A DNA stretch of 64,000 nucleotides from Allolobophora icterica (lineage: Eukaryota; Annelida; Clitellata; Crassiclitellata; Lumbricidae). The stretch lies in the NCBI GenBank assembly GCA_963556255.1, contig OY744607.1, positions 39,508,222 through 39,572,221 on the forward strand, given 5' to 3'. Position 1 is the stretch's first letter. The number at the start of each line of letters is the position of its first letter. A program made the translations under genes and the position numbers. The notes beneath the pieces are model-generated. The model saw nothing but the letters and a program-made list of their open reading frames with translations, did no database searches and had not been told where the DNA came from. Shown piece by piece: positions 10,640 to 22,498 of this stretch.

Positions 10640-10640
<1 letters not shown>
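10493..10640 (+). mobile_element. L2-like LINE 3' fragment, right part
   Basis: Begins with the second AAGCT copy (10493-10497) and continues the LINE tail broken at 5935: FATRPPLFSDLKTLLF, then a 3' untranslated stretch ending in GATATATAAATGTTCAG. The following GT microsatellite is where a LINE 3' end would be. Confidence 0.6.
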
Positions 10641-10726
<86 letters not shown>

Positions 10727-10754
10727 TGTGTGTGTGCGTGTGCGTGCGTGTGTA
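10641..10754. repeat. (GT)n microsatellite
   Basis: About 110 bases of GT dinucleotide with a few CG and TA interruptions at the right end. Confidence 0.95.
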
Positions 10755-11763
10755 AGGCGCTATGGTAGTTAAGTGTCTTGAATACATCTCCGCCAGTTCA
10801 CTCATCCCCATCTCTCACCTATCCATCTTAACAATCCGCGTGTGCCCTCTCCCTAGCGACATTTCATTTTATAAGGCTGAAAATCATGGTTATTCCGGAC
10901 CTCATTCCATATAGCGCTGGTAAAGCTGGTCTCTATGACGAAATGCCGGCCTTAGGATTTTCGGGCCCAGTGCAAAGTATACTGCACGGGCCCTCATGAC
11001 AAAAGTAAAATTGTTTTTCATTGCTAATCGTTTTATTTTAGTAGATTGTTAACAAGTACAAGTAAAATTTAAAGTTAAAATATTATAGCGCTAATAAATC
11101 TTTGAAACAAACTAGACTGTAAGTTGGTAGGCCCCTACCATTTGACTTAATTTATTGACAACAGAGAAGATTGACTGACTGGTTGAGTCATTGTTTGCCG
11201 TGGGTTCAGCGATGTGTTTTGTATTAGGCCTATATCAACCTTATCAGCTGCGCCAAGAGAAGTCAATCGTCGCCGTACAATAACAATAAGCTAAGAGAGG
11301 AAGAGCCACTCAAGACCTTTCACTGCATGCGTTGTAACGAAGGCTGTAAGTGTTCCGCTAATCGGTCGATGCGAGGGGAGTGCTCGTAGTTCGCGGGAGG
11401 AGGGTGCAGTAGCTAAAAATAGTTTATGCGCACACCTCTAGAGCGTATGCATGTGTGTGCATGTGTTGTCGAACATAACACAGATTAAAGATTTTAAGAG
11501 GCTGAATTCAGTGACGTAACCAACGGACCTATAATATAGCTTCGCAGAGAACTGATAATAATCTGTACTGTTATTTTTTGAAATCACCACAGGTTGTGCT
11601 TTAGAATAGAGGCATCGCTCTCTCTAAGGTTGAAACATTTTGAAACGTTGTAATAGATAATTTGCGGTAATATCCAGAGTCAGTCGTCACTTATGTTATG
11701 ATGTCATTCGTTAGAACATAGAATCTCTCTAACTCTGTAGCACTGTAGTCTGTTGTGTAAACG
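10755..11763. other. intergenic, 5' flank of the RETREG gene
   Basis: No exon recognised. Around 10946-11000 a GGGCCC-rich block resembles the terminal sequence of the hAT-like element at 46266, so a decayed transposon end is possible. The segment next to 11764 should hold the RETREG promoter and 5' UTR, but no TATA box stands out. Confidence 0.4.
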
Positions 11764-14700
11764 ATGGCTAGCAAGGAAGAAGGAGTCGGAGCAGACTCCG
11801 TGATGAAGAAAGAGATGGAAATAAGGCGTGATCTCGAGCTGTTAGAGAAGATTCAAGACAAAGAAGAGCGTCTCCGGGCCCTGCTCAGTCCAGCAGAATC
11901 ACACATCATTTGGTTTCAGAAGATACTAGTCTGGGAGCATCCTTACTTGACCGTAGCACTTCTTCTCGTTGTCAACATTCTGTTTTGGTATGTGCTCTAC
12001 ATAATTCTAAGTGCAGCGTTTTTGTGGTTTACGATTCCAGGTTCTTAATATTTTATTGATGTACAGTAATGTTTATGTTCATATTTGGGGCTACGTGAAT
12101 CTAGTGAAATGATCTGAAATCATGCTTTTGGTCCATTTTACACTATCTGATCCAAGTAAAGACTCTTCGGCACTAGATCGTTTAAACTACTGCTTCGAAC
12201 ATTCTCAGAGCCTACTGGTTTCGGTTGCGATGTGGAGTAAGAGCGGACATTTTGAGGATGACACCACCCAAACTGTGGATTAAAGCTTAAAACTCTTTAG
12301 GTATAGAATTTTTTTTGAAACGTTTGACCCTAAGCACTGTTTAGCTACTTGTTGCAAGTAATCTTGTGCAAAGGAGTTGTTTCAAAGCTGATTTATTTAA
12401 CTTGGAGTTATTGAATCAGCATATACCTGTCAGGCATGTCAAAATTTATAATATTGGTAACCTGATTAGACATTGAAGTATTGCCATGCTGCCTTGTTCG
12501 TTGTCACAGGGGGATATGTGCTGGAGGCTCTCCAACTAAATAAAGCCAATGGTTAAGTCAGATCATTCAAAATTTAGCGCAAGGGGCTTAATTGTGCATT
12601 TCCCATTGTTACTAAAGTGTCTCCATGGCAGATGAAAGTAGTTTGAGCATTGGCATTGTAAAATGGAGTGTGTGGTTTCGAGCTTCCTCTGAGATGGTTA
12701 CTGTTCAGTGACCTTGACCTTAACACACAGCTCCTTTAGTCTCTCAGTTACTTTATGCCCGTCCATCCTGGAGTGGATTCCTGTAAATGGGTTTAGTTGG
12801 AAAGATTTATTTGTTTCTGCAATGGGCCTTTTGAGTAGACATAATATAACGCTGGAGAAGTTTTTGAGAAAACCGCAACTAAAGATCTTTAAAAGCATCC
12901 AGTCACCCATCACTGTCTTAACCGGTTACTGTCCTGCATAGCATGCCAATAATTAAATTCACTGAAATGGGGCATACATTTGAATTATCATTCTTGTTTG
13001 TATGTCTGTATCTGGACACTGGTTAAGTCAGATCATTCAAATAGCTCTTTTTAAGTACCTCACAAAGTGCTGCCTGTGCCAATCTATATGATGTCAAACG
13101 TCATTAAGACAGAAATGTCATTAGCAAGCAAAGCAATGCACAGGAAACTAGAAGAGTCACCAATGGCGCACCCACGCACGCACTTGTAGTGCAACCAATG
13201 GATCCCTGTCCATAGTTGACAGATGGCATCGTATTCAGAGTCTCTGGACCAAGCTGTGTTGATAGCATGGAGCAGCAAAGGATTGTAGTGTTCTCAGCAC
13301 ACGTTGCGCCTGTGCCCAGCAATTGATGGAAGGTGACGCATGTCCGGCTATCTTGCAAACCACCAGGTGCACATAGAACAGGTTTCTATCATCTGCTGGT
13401 CTGTAGATTGAAATGCCACCAGTGACAAATGGTTGAATCTGATGATGGTTATGCAACAGATGCTGTGAAACATTGTCACGTGTGTTTAGGGCTGCATTTG
13501 GCCAACGTGACAAACATAATCTTATTTTGATTCAAAGTCCATTGCTTCATGGTCTGTATAGTACAACAAAGCTGTGTTGCAACCTCATTTGTCTCTTTTG
13601 CTCAAGTGGCTAGAACTTGAATCCAGGTCGGATTCTGGGTTTGCATTTGACCAACCACCGTACAACTCAAAGCAATGCAGCTGAATTGGCCAGATTAACA
13701 TGTTGTCAGTAAATTTTTCATTTTGTCTGATGGGCTTCATGTTGAGGTGGCAGCCCATAAGGGGACGTTGTGAACACTTTTAGGTGACAGTGGATGGATA
13801 TAAGGTGTCAGTGAAGCAGGTATAGTAGAGAACGCTCCATCAACACAAGTTGCACTTGTGCAATACATTTGATAACAATAACGATAGCTAATAATAATAA
13901 TAATAATAATAATAACATCATTTATGTAGTGGCTTAGCTCAACTGAGGCAGCAGAAAAGTGCTACTTCACCGTAATATATTGGTTAGCATGCTGGACCAT
14001 CAACCAAGAGGTCAGGGATTCAAATCCTCGACCTTTGCCACTAGCCAACTTGGCTTTAATGATAACACAGACCGTACTCTGTTGGTGGGAAGATCAGATG
14101 GCGAGGGAGAGAACTGGCCACCCAGCCTCATATGCCAAGGCTAAGAAAAATGAAGTTGGTAGTGCTTCATACCGATGGCTGCCTCTCAGGGTCGCTTAAG
14201 GGACTGCTTCTCCTCCTCTTCATCCTCCAGCGTTTAGAATCAGCCGTTGTGTTTGTACTCCAGCTTAGTCACACAGCATGTGTTACCAAAACCAGCTGAC
14301 TGGGGATGGGTGTTGGCTGAAAACGTTTGGCTGCTATTGTGGATGACACTGCCAGATGCAGCCAAGTGTTATCTATACCTCTAACAGTCTGATTGTAAAC
14401 AGTCTGTTCTCCAGGTTCTGCAGGTGTTTCAAGGACAACATACTGTGCAAAGAACTTAGTTCATGCCATGATTGTGTCGTATTTTAGATTTTATTTCCAT
14501 GGCAACATGAATCTTTGATTCTTTGATATGATTATCAATTACATATCAATGTATAGTGGACAATTTGGTGTTTACTGAAAAATCAAAAGCTTTACTCTTA
14601 TAACACAGAAAAACAATAAATTAGAGGATCAGCCAGTATCTGCAAGTTGGTGACCCTGAGTTTTGCATAAGGCTGGCCTACTTCTTTATTCATTATCGTT

Positions 14701-17700
14701 TTATTTGCCATTAACTTCGCCTTAAATGAGGGCTTTAAGCTGTTTTCTTTACAACTTGTTCAAAGTCCAGATTTAGTCACTGCCTCAGATGACACTGACA
14801 TCTGCACAATGTATCTGGTTAACATGTTTGGAATGATGGTGCCTAAGAGTAAATCATTCTGAAATGTTGTTTTGGGCAGTGGGCCACATATTCTGTGTCT
14901 GTGGGCCAGTTAGTGGGCCACATATTCTGTGTCTCTGGGCCAGTTTTTTTAGGGTACTGCTGTGAATCCACTATGAATATGTACATTTTCCTTTTAGTTT
15001 CAAGTTGAACACTTTGATGTCCTTTTTAAGGATGGTAGCACCATATAAATAGCTGCATCCATAGAACTTAGGATTCAGCATGTTGTTTTGAATATGTCTG
15101 CCAATTTTCGTGCTTCTATTCACTTGTTCAATAACTCACTTGCTCTTTGGAGCTTATCTATGTCCTTAACGTTATAAATGAAGTCAATTATTTTCTTTTA
15201 GGTTGGCAACTACATGGAGAATATACTGCTTAATTGGTTTAACTGGAATGGTAGCTGTGGCATTAGAAATGTGGGTCAGTTATGTATGGTCGGAAACCGC
15301 AGGTAATTGTTTTTGTCACAGTGTAGCGTAATTATGCATTCATCTAAATAGGTTAATCATATTCGTTTGTGCTATGCAGCAGTTTGCTTTTCACCGATGT
15401 GGTGTCATAACAAAGATGATTAGTGTCGCCCTTGTTAGGACAGAGAGTTCAGAGTCTAAGTGACTCACAGTCATGTATACGAGTACTTATTCATATTCAT
15501 GAGTGTGAGTGAAAGTAATGCATATTCCTTAAGTATACATATTCTTTCAGTATACATATTCACTAAGTATACATTCATTAAGTATGCATATTCATTAAGT
15601 ATACCTATTCATTAAGTATCTATATAGGTATTCATTAAATTATAAGCAGTTTTAAGGCATTGTTCATATACGGTCGCTATAGAAAATCGTGCACATTTAC
15701 ATTTAAATTTTTTATTGTTGCCAGACTGTTGGGAAGAGTTCTGATGATAAATTTTGCAGTTGTTTTTTATGACTGCGAGACAAGCATTTGGCTTATTTGA
15801 CTCGCATTGACATTGGACTGTGCTTCTAGTTGCTGACAATGTAAGAGGTGCATGTGAAATGCAGCTTTGTATTTGTATTTTCTATTTTATTGTATTTTTG
15901 TTGGTTTTGTTTGCAGGAAGCAATGGTTCAGGTGCTGATGATTCAGAAAGGTACAGAGCAGTTGCTATACCAAAAGTCTTAGAATATGCTAAGATATGAC
16001 AGTGCATCCTAATGTCCATGAAACTTAGCCTTATAAAATAAACCGTATAAATAAAATGCCAACCACAGTGGTACTGTAGTCAACAAAGTCATGGGCCCAA
16101 TCATTGGGGTCATATTACTTAAAGGGCCCCATGAATGGGGTGTATCATCTGACTCTGACCTGTGTCGTGCCTTCCACTGTGTGGCTCTTTTACTTTGTGG
16201 ACATCTTCACGTGCGAGTTACAAAGCGAAGATAGGAGTATCATATCTTAGCCTACTCCAAGATCTTTGACTATGCTGTAAACTTTTAAAAGCTATATAAA
16301 GATTTAAAATGTACCAATACAGAAGCAGAAGTCATTTAGCAGAAGTCAATTGACTGCATTTTAATTGACAGCATTAACTACAGAAAACAGAGTTTTTGAC
16401 TTAACTTTATTTTCCAAGCAGTGTAGAGCTTGCTTGGTATGGTATCCATGAGCTGATGCAGTTATTTTATCTTTATTTGAGTAGCTGGACTGAAGTCTAT
16501 CCTCGCCTGATGGGAGTGCCAGAGCTGAGTAATTGTTTGGCCAGGTGGTGGGTATCTGGTCTTCAGTGGCTTGACTCTGCCATCAGTTTCAGGGCTGAAA
16601 ATCAGCCAAAGGTAAACTATATCCTTGACATTCAGTTCTATACCTAAATATCTGATCAACAAAGAATTTTGTTAGCGAAGAATTTTGTCATGTCTTAATG
16701 TCAGCAACTGTTCATAGTTGGAAAGTGGTGTGTTATTTTAATTACTCAAGTACAAAGTTTCTGCAATTGGCTTGTGTACAAATCCTATTTCCATGTTTGT
16801 AAGCTAAGTTTAATATTTTAAATATGCACATTTCCAGACCACAACGAACAGGCAACATTGAATTGTTTTGCATTTATCCTTATGCTTACACTAGCATTTT
16901 GCCCGTGATTTTTCAGCCAGTGCCAGTAGTTGTTAACTTTAGAGTTTGGTGTGGTTTGGTTTGCAGTTCCAATTGCTTTACATAACATGTTGACGTGAAC
17001 CTTGAGCTGTTGATTGTCATTGCTTCTTCGAATAGGTTCTATAAACAACACTGGGTACAATTCGAGATTGTGTGGCATTATATTACATTGGTTACATTAA
17101 AAAATGACTTTATTTGTTTTCTTTATTTGTAGTTTTTTGTATACAGTTTGTTCTTCTTGACATTTTTTGCCATAATTGGTATCTACATACCTGGCATATA
17201 CCTGTCGTATTTCTCGGGTAAGTCTCTTGGTGCGTTTAGTAATTTAAAAAATTCATTACAAGTATATTGTATATTCAAAAAGCTTTCATTATGCATATTT
17301 CAGAATTTGACTGTGTTACTTTTATAGCTGTTTCGATGAAGCTGGATTCATTTTTTTGTGCAAGAAGGATATTATTGTAATGTAACGTAAGAAAATGTTT
17401 ATGTGGTGGCATTTTAGTGGTTTTCAAAAGTGCTCTAGTGAACATGGTAATTGGTTAAAAAAAGATGTAATACAATAGTATTGGGTTGAAATGAAAATAA
17501 TACTGTTGCATGATAGAGTACTGACTATGACAAATTTTTACAGATGTGCAGACCCCAATGAGTCAGTTTCAGATGACTTGTCATATATCACTAGGATTAT
17601 TTTTGCCATTTGTTAGCCACCATAGATGTTATGTATTGTAGTTAATTAAGAGAGAAATACTGAAAATGAAAATCTTGTGTTTACAGTTTAATGTAGTTTT

Positions 17701-20700
17701 TTACTGATAGCTTTATATTTTTTGTTTTCTTTACTCTCATCGTTGTCTAGTGATGGGTTTGTTGCTGTGGCCATCCTTATCTTACCATAACATAATTGGC
17801 CGACTGAAGGAACATGTGGATCCTTTAATCGAGCGCATGGAACAGAAACTAAACATTAAAAGGAGGAGAAATAAGAAAGGTGAGATTGTGGTCTTTTATT
17901 TCCATTGGATCTAGATTCACTGATGAGAAACTATGAAGTTTTGAAAATATGGCAGTTTGCCTGCCTGTTGTTGACAAGTAGTTTCATATTTTAGATCATA
18001 ATGCTAAATTTTTATTAAATACTGCTAGTAAAATTTATGTTCATGTTACTTTTTATAGAATGTGATTTGTGCGATCCTTATAAATAGGGTTTTTCTCTGG
18101 GCTTTGTCACAACGCTGTTGAATGGTTAATGTTGCAAGTTACCTCATGAAGTGTAAATTAGTTAGGTTTCCAATATTGTACCAATAGAGTACCAATGTAG
18201 CGGGCAACAAAGGTACTGTGTTGGAATCTAGTCAAGAAAGAAATGTATGCATGTACAACATTGTACATGTCAAGACACTTATTATGGTGCCTCTTAACAC
18301 TTAACGATGAGCTGCATTGGTTTCCCAGTCACTTTTAGCACACTCTCGTCATTAAAGTTCGTTGTATACAAAATTGTATACAATACAATACAATAAAGTG
18401 TTGAGTACTTGACAAAGGTGCTGGACACATGACTAAGTAACCAACTATTTAAACTGATAGAAACAAATGCATTTTGAAGAGATTTGCTAAAGAGTCAAAT
18501 GCAACAGTACATGTACAATTGTACATGCACACCAGAAGACTGTAGACACAGAAAATTAAACAAATTGTATATTTTATTTATCCTATAATCAAACATTTGA
18601 GGTGAAATAAAATTCAGGTGGAAAGCGGAGGAGTCGAAGGCGAAAGCAGGAACAGGCTGACGATGAGTCGGACAGCGACATAGACATCGAAGAGTTTATT
18701 CCGCCAGCCGACGCCTTGATACTGACAACTCTGACGAGGGCTGTTATGGATCCATCTGGTGTTGACGAGGACGAAGACAGCGCCAGCTACACACCAAGCG
18801 AATTCACGCCACGTATGCCATCGCAGGCCGAGTCGCACGATCACACAGACGATGGTGAGTACAGTTAAATGCATGAAAAGCTATACCTGTGTTGCCTTTA
18901 TATGTATGTACGTATATATATATATCTCTCTGTGTGTTTGTTTGTGTGTATGTATAGTTGTATCTGGCCTACACATGGCACCTTTAACACAAGGCATCTG
19001 ACTGATCTAAAATGGTGAGCCTTAGATAAGTTGAAATTGCAATTTGTAGCAAGGATGCCATGTTTAGGGTTTACACGTTATCTACTACGTATGTGTAGCT
19101 GTCTTATGTTTACACTAGCCTTATCTGTAGCATTGCTGAAATGGTGATGCTTTAAACAATTGTATCAGCTGCAGCTAGTGGGTAATTGTTGTAATTTAAT
19201 GTCATGTGGTTGAAATTGTGCTATTTCCTGATAAATGTAATATAGAATTGGTGCAAGACTGATCAGATCTTTCACCTAATGTACCTGTTGTACCTAATGC
19301 ACTCTCATTTTGAGGATGCGCTTACTTCAGTAAGTCAATATGGAAGCAGAGCTTTCAAAGAATCGATGTAGCAATAAATTTTTTACAGTGTTTGTCAGTA
19401 AATTAAACAATTTTCTGTGTCACAGGTAATGTTCAGGTTTTATATGTTTTGGTTATGGCTTAACCACTTAACCAATACAAGTCATCGTAATGAAGAGAAT
19501 TAAATGGGTAAGAGTAGTTTTAATGAATGAGCATATGCAAGCTAAATCCTAAAAAGGCTGAAATGCTGTTACTGAGTTTCTTTCACACAACATATTTGTG
19601 AACGACTCTGATAAAATGAGTCCTGTGCTGCACCACACAATTCTCCAGAAATGGAGGAGAAAGGATTTTCATGTTGAAATCATGTATCTTGTAAAGCATA
19701 TTTTCATTTCACTAGTCATGCTTATAAGTGCATAAATTTAATGACTTTGATGCAGTAACTATGGTGAATATTTATGCAAATGTTGTTCATTTTGAACAGA
19801 ACTGATTGCATTATTTCATTAAACAAAAGTCTGGAACTGTGAAAAACCCAGCTTAGTTCTAATTTTGTGAGAGCTGGTCACATTTGAAGGAGGAAGCCCA
19901 GTGTTGGGAGGAGTGCTCCCCTTGGACGTTTGAACCTGCACAAGGGCAGAGAACTTGAAGAAGGTCACATTTGCCACAATGCTGTAGTTAAGGTTCTTGG
20001 GTGATATTTATCTTCTGAAGTTTTCATTTTAGAACTTCTTTCGGAAGATCTTTCGATGCTTGGTCATGACCTCAAAGAAATGCCGTCGTATGACGATCTT
20101 GACAATACGCATGCAGAGATGCAGGCGTTTCTGCCACAGAGCAACAACGAAACAGAAACTGCAGAAACAATGGACAGACTTTTAAACAGCTCGGAAGACG
20201 ACGATGACGACCATGACCTCAACCCGGAAATGCCACGAAACCTTGCGGAAGCCGATAAGATGACGTTTGTTGCATCGCATTACAAAGAATCCTCCGACGA
20301 AGACGAGGAAGAGAAGGGTCTGTCTTTCTCCGACTTGCCCGACGTCATGGACACTGAAACCAAGCCGGAGAGCGAGTCAAAAGTTTTAGGCGTTATTGGT
20401 GGCCTGATCAGCCAGAGTCATTCCTCGTTGGTGGCAGCTTTCAACTCGCCGGTCATATCGCAGACAATGTCGAGTGTCATGAGCAATACTCTGACGGGTC
20501 TCGGTGTTCTTCGAAGCACCGTTGCTTCAATGACTGGACAAGAAGCGAGCGGTGCTAGTGAGGTGCCTTTGCCCGGTGATGCTGCTGGAAGTGCCCGTGC
20601 TTCAGTGGCTGCCGACAGCAGAAGCGCCGACTTGCAAGTCCTAGAGTCAGAGTTCGAATTTCTTGAGCAAGAAGAACTGGATTCGATGGATGGCAGTAAG

Positions 20701-20703
20701 TGA
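11764..20703 (+). CDS. RETREG: reticulophagy regulator (RETREG/FAM134 family), eight exons
   Basis: Exons 11764-11987, 15202-15302, 15917-15950, 16422-16611, 17133-17217, 17751-17879, 18618-18854 and 20033-20703. All have GT-AG ends and keep phase, giving 1671 nt and 556 residues. The product matches FAM134-type ER-phagy receptors: an N-terminal coiled stretch, a first membrane hairpin (about 60-100, NILFW...TWRIY), a linker with PELSNCLARWW, a second hairpin (about 175-215, FFLTFFAIIGIYIPGIYLSY), an Arg/Lys-rich post-hairpin segment, a long acidic disordered tail, and an LC3-interacting motif EFEFLEQEE near the end (F541-x-x-L544). The family bends ER membrane through its hairpins and binds LC3/GABARAP for ER turnover. 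Length is close to vertebrate paralogues (roughly 470-545). The stop follows the LIR after 12 residues, shorter than vertebrates; GTAAGT overlapping the stop could instead be a donor to a further exon. Which vertebrate paralogue it matches cannot be told. Confidence 0.92.
13889..13917. repeat. (TAA)n microsatellite
   Basis: Short trinucleotide run in RETREG intron 1, just upstream of a SINE. Confidence 0.85.
13955..14225 (+). mobile_element. tRNA-derived SINE (family 2) in RETREG intron 1
   Basis: Pol III-like A box region (TTGGTTAGCATGCTGGACC) and B box (GGATTCAAATCC). Its body matches the copy at 56626 in order: CTAGCCAACT, GAAGATC-G--GGCGAGGGA, ACTGGCCACCC, CCTCAT, GCTAAGAAAA-TGAAGT, CTTCATAC, ATGGCTGCCT, GCTTAAGGGAC. 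Two copies with the same block order define the family. Confidence 0.75.
14873..14946. repeat. two-copy tandem repeat, about 35 bp
   Basis: The block AGTGGGCCACATATTCTGTG with its extension to GGGCCAGTT occurs twice in a row with a one-base difference. It lies in RETREG intron 1. Confidence 0.8.
15530..15642. repeat. degenerate tandem repeat, about 18-20 bp, near CATTAAGTATACATATT
   Basis: Five to six imperfect copies of an AAGTATACATATTCATT unit in RETREG intron 2. Confidence 0.75.
19880..19965 (+). mobile_element. RTE-like LINE 3' tail remnant
   Basis: Carries TGGACGTTTGAACCTGC followed by AGGGCAGAGAACTTGAAGAAG, nearly the same as the end of the decayed LINE at 28190-28805. The element lies in the last RETREG intron, about 70 bases before exon 8. 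Confidence 0.55.
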
Positions 20704-21940
20704 TCTTTGGTCAGTACTGCATTCGAGCGAGTCAGAAGCATGCAGTGTTTGTCACAATGGTCAGCCTGATTTTGCCTGTCGCGTCTGCGATCTTGTGACA
20801 TCTAAACTTTGTGATGGAGTTTATTAGTGGTTACTGATTGTTCTTAAACATTTATTTAAGATTTGACATTTCCTGTTTTACCACTGCTGCTGCATTTAGT
20901 TGTCCTCAGTACCGGCATGGTTTTATTTCCTGCTGCAAAGTTTACCTGGGTGATGCTTAAACCTAAACTTACAGACTTTTTCTTTGTTAGCAATAAATTA
21001 CGATAGCCCACCTGGTCCGTTATTGTGCATTTGGAACCAAAATAAAACCTGAGGTTCAGAAAAAGGTTGTGTAACTTGTAATGTGGTGGGCCAGTTGCCC
21101 ACCAAATTACCACTATACCACTCTACTCGTGATGCAATAAAATAAGACCTTAATGGCTTTTAGGTGGTCTGCTACTTAAGAAGAAGGAGTTTGTCAATAA
21201 CTATAAGATTACTATTTTTCATCATTATTATCTCAAGTTATTAGAAAAGACTAGACACATCAGGTATGCATGCAGCCAGAAAAAATAAGCAGCATGTCTC
21301 CTTTTCGACATCTGGGCTGTGAATAAGCAGATGGTACTAATGCACATTCACATAGCAGTTTTTCTTCATTGCTGAACAGATAGGCCTATCAAAATATGCT
21401 CCCAGAACCAACTGCATGACAACAACTTGACGATTAAAGTTTCTTGGGAAAAGTTTCTTGGGAAAAGTTTCTCTTTCTAATAGGCTGTGACTTGTAACAT
21501 AGTGTAACAGTGTCACAAAGCTGAGCTCTGTCCTTGTTAAATGTCCGTTTTGATTTTATGCTTCAGTACAACCGATGAAAACGTTCAGTAGTTTTCAGCT
21601 TCCCAGGGAACCGGCTGAGGATAATTTCATCTGAAAAATTTTAATCAACCAGTTGTATATGCCTATAGATAGCAATTCTGAAACCAGCATTGGTAATGCT
21701 GTATATAGCTAGCTGATACAATGATACTGGTGATATGGTGCTGGATTTTGGGTATATTTAAATTAGTTCGAACCCTTTATGATGACAGATGTGTACCATA
21801 CTAGATAAATAGTAAAACTTTGCTGAATGTTAACATGGAAAATTACCTAAAGTTAGCAACTGAAAGATTGGTTGGATTTTCAAATGAAAAATTAGGTAAA
21901 ATCAGAGAGGTTGATTCCAACATTATCAAGACAGGTTTCA
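20704..21940. other. RETREG 3' flank; intergenic between convergent genes
   Basis: Likely holds the RETREG 3' UTR: AATAAA occurs at 20992-20997 and 21041-21046. A 21-base tandem duplication (AAGTTTCTTGGGAAA units) lies near 21438-21473. No supported exon is seen. Confidence 0.5.
20992..20997 (+). promoter_or_regulatory. possible polyadenylation signal AATAAA for RETREG
   Basis: Canonical hexamer about 290 bases after the stop; a second one lies at 21041-21046. Position is suggestive, not proof. Confidence 0.35.
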
Positions 21941-21944
21941 CGAG

Positions 21945-22035
21945 TGGAGTGCTGCTACATAAGATCCTTACAGTGCTCATAAATATTCATAGTGCTGCTA
22001 CATAAGATCCTAAATTGCTCATAAATATTCATCAT
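21945..22035. repeat. two-copy tandem repeat, about 40 bp
   Basis: The block AGTGCTGCTACATAAGATCC plus GCTCATAAATATTCAT is repeated twice with small differences. Confidence 0.8.
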
Positions 22036-22423
22036 TCATAATCATCATCAATGGCAGATTCTTCTTCGAAGCGCTGCTGTTTCCACACAACTCTGCCAGT
22101 TGTGGGCTCATTGCCAGGCTATTGTTTCGCCCAAAGTTCACTGGGTGAAGCTCTGCCTGCACTGCCCGAATCCATGCTAAACCAATCGGAAGTTACAGCG
22201 CCAACATTTACAGCGCTCATTATCATAAAAGTTGTACTTAAGAAACATAAGTTATTTGCTATCAGGTGATTAGAGATTAGGCCAATCCTCGGATCGAGGA
22301 CAGCTGAAGATAAGACATAATAGAGAGAGAGCACTGTAGATATTAAACGACTAGATAGTGTCAAGATCAAGAACCTAGGACTGCTAAATAGGATTTTAAA
22401 TGGTCATAAATTTATACTTTTCA

Positions 22424-22498
22424 AACTCAGGAACAATGAATGAGTTGCCACTCAGGAACAATGAATGACTTGCCACTCAGGAACAATGAATGACTTGC
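22424..22498. repeat. 25-bp tandem repeat, three copies
   Basis: Three consecutive copies of a 25-base unit beginning CTCAGGAACAATGAATGA. The right edge abuts the last base of exon 6 of the minus-strand RING gene, so the repeat forms the start of the following intron or the tail of the exon. Confidence 0.9.

Noticed and set aside
22119..22370. Minus-strand frame with hydrophobic N terminus
   Set aside because: No splice-consistent link to the RING gene across the whole frame; only its left neighbour (about 22060-22130) is kept as a weak candidate last exon.
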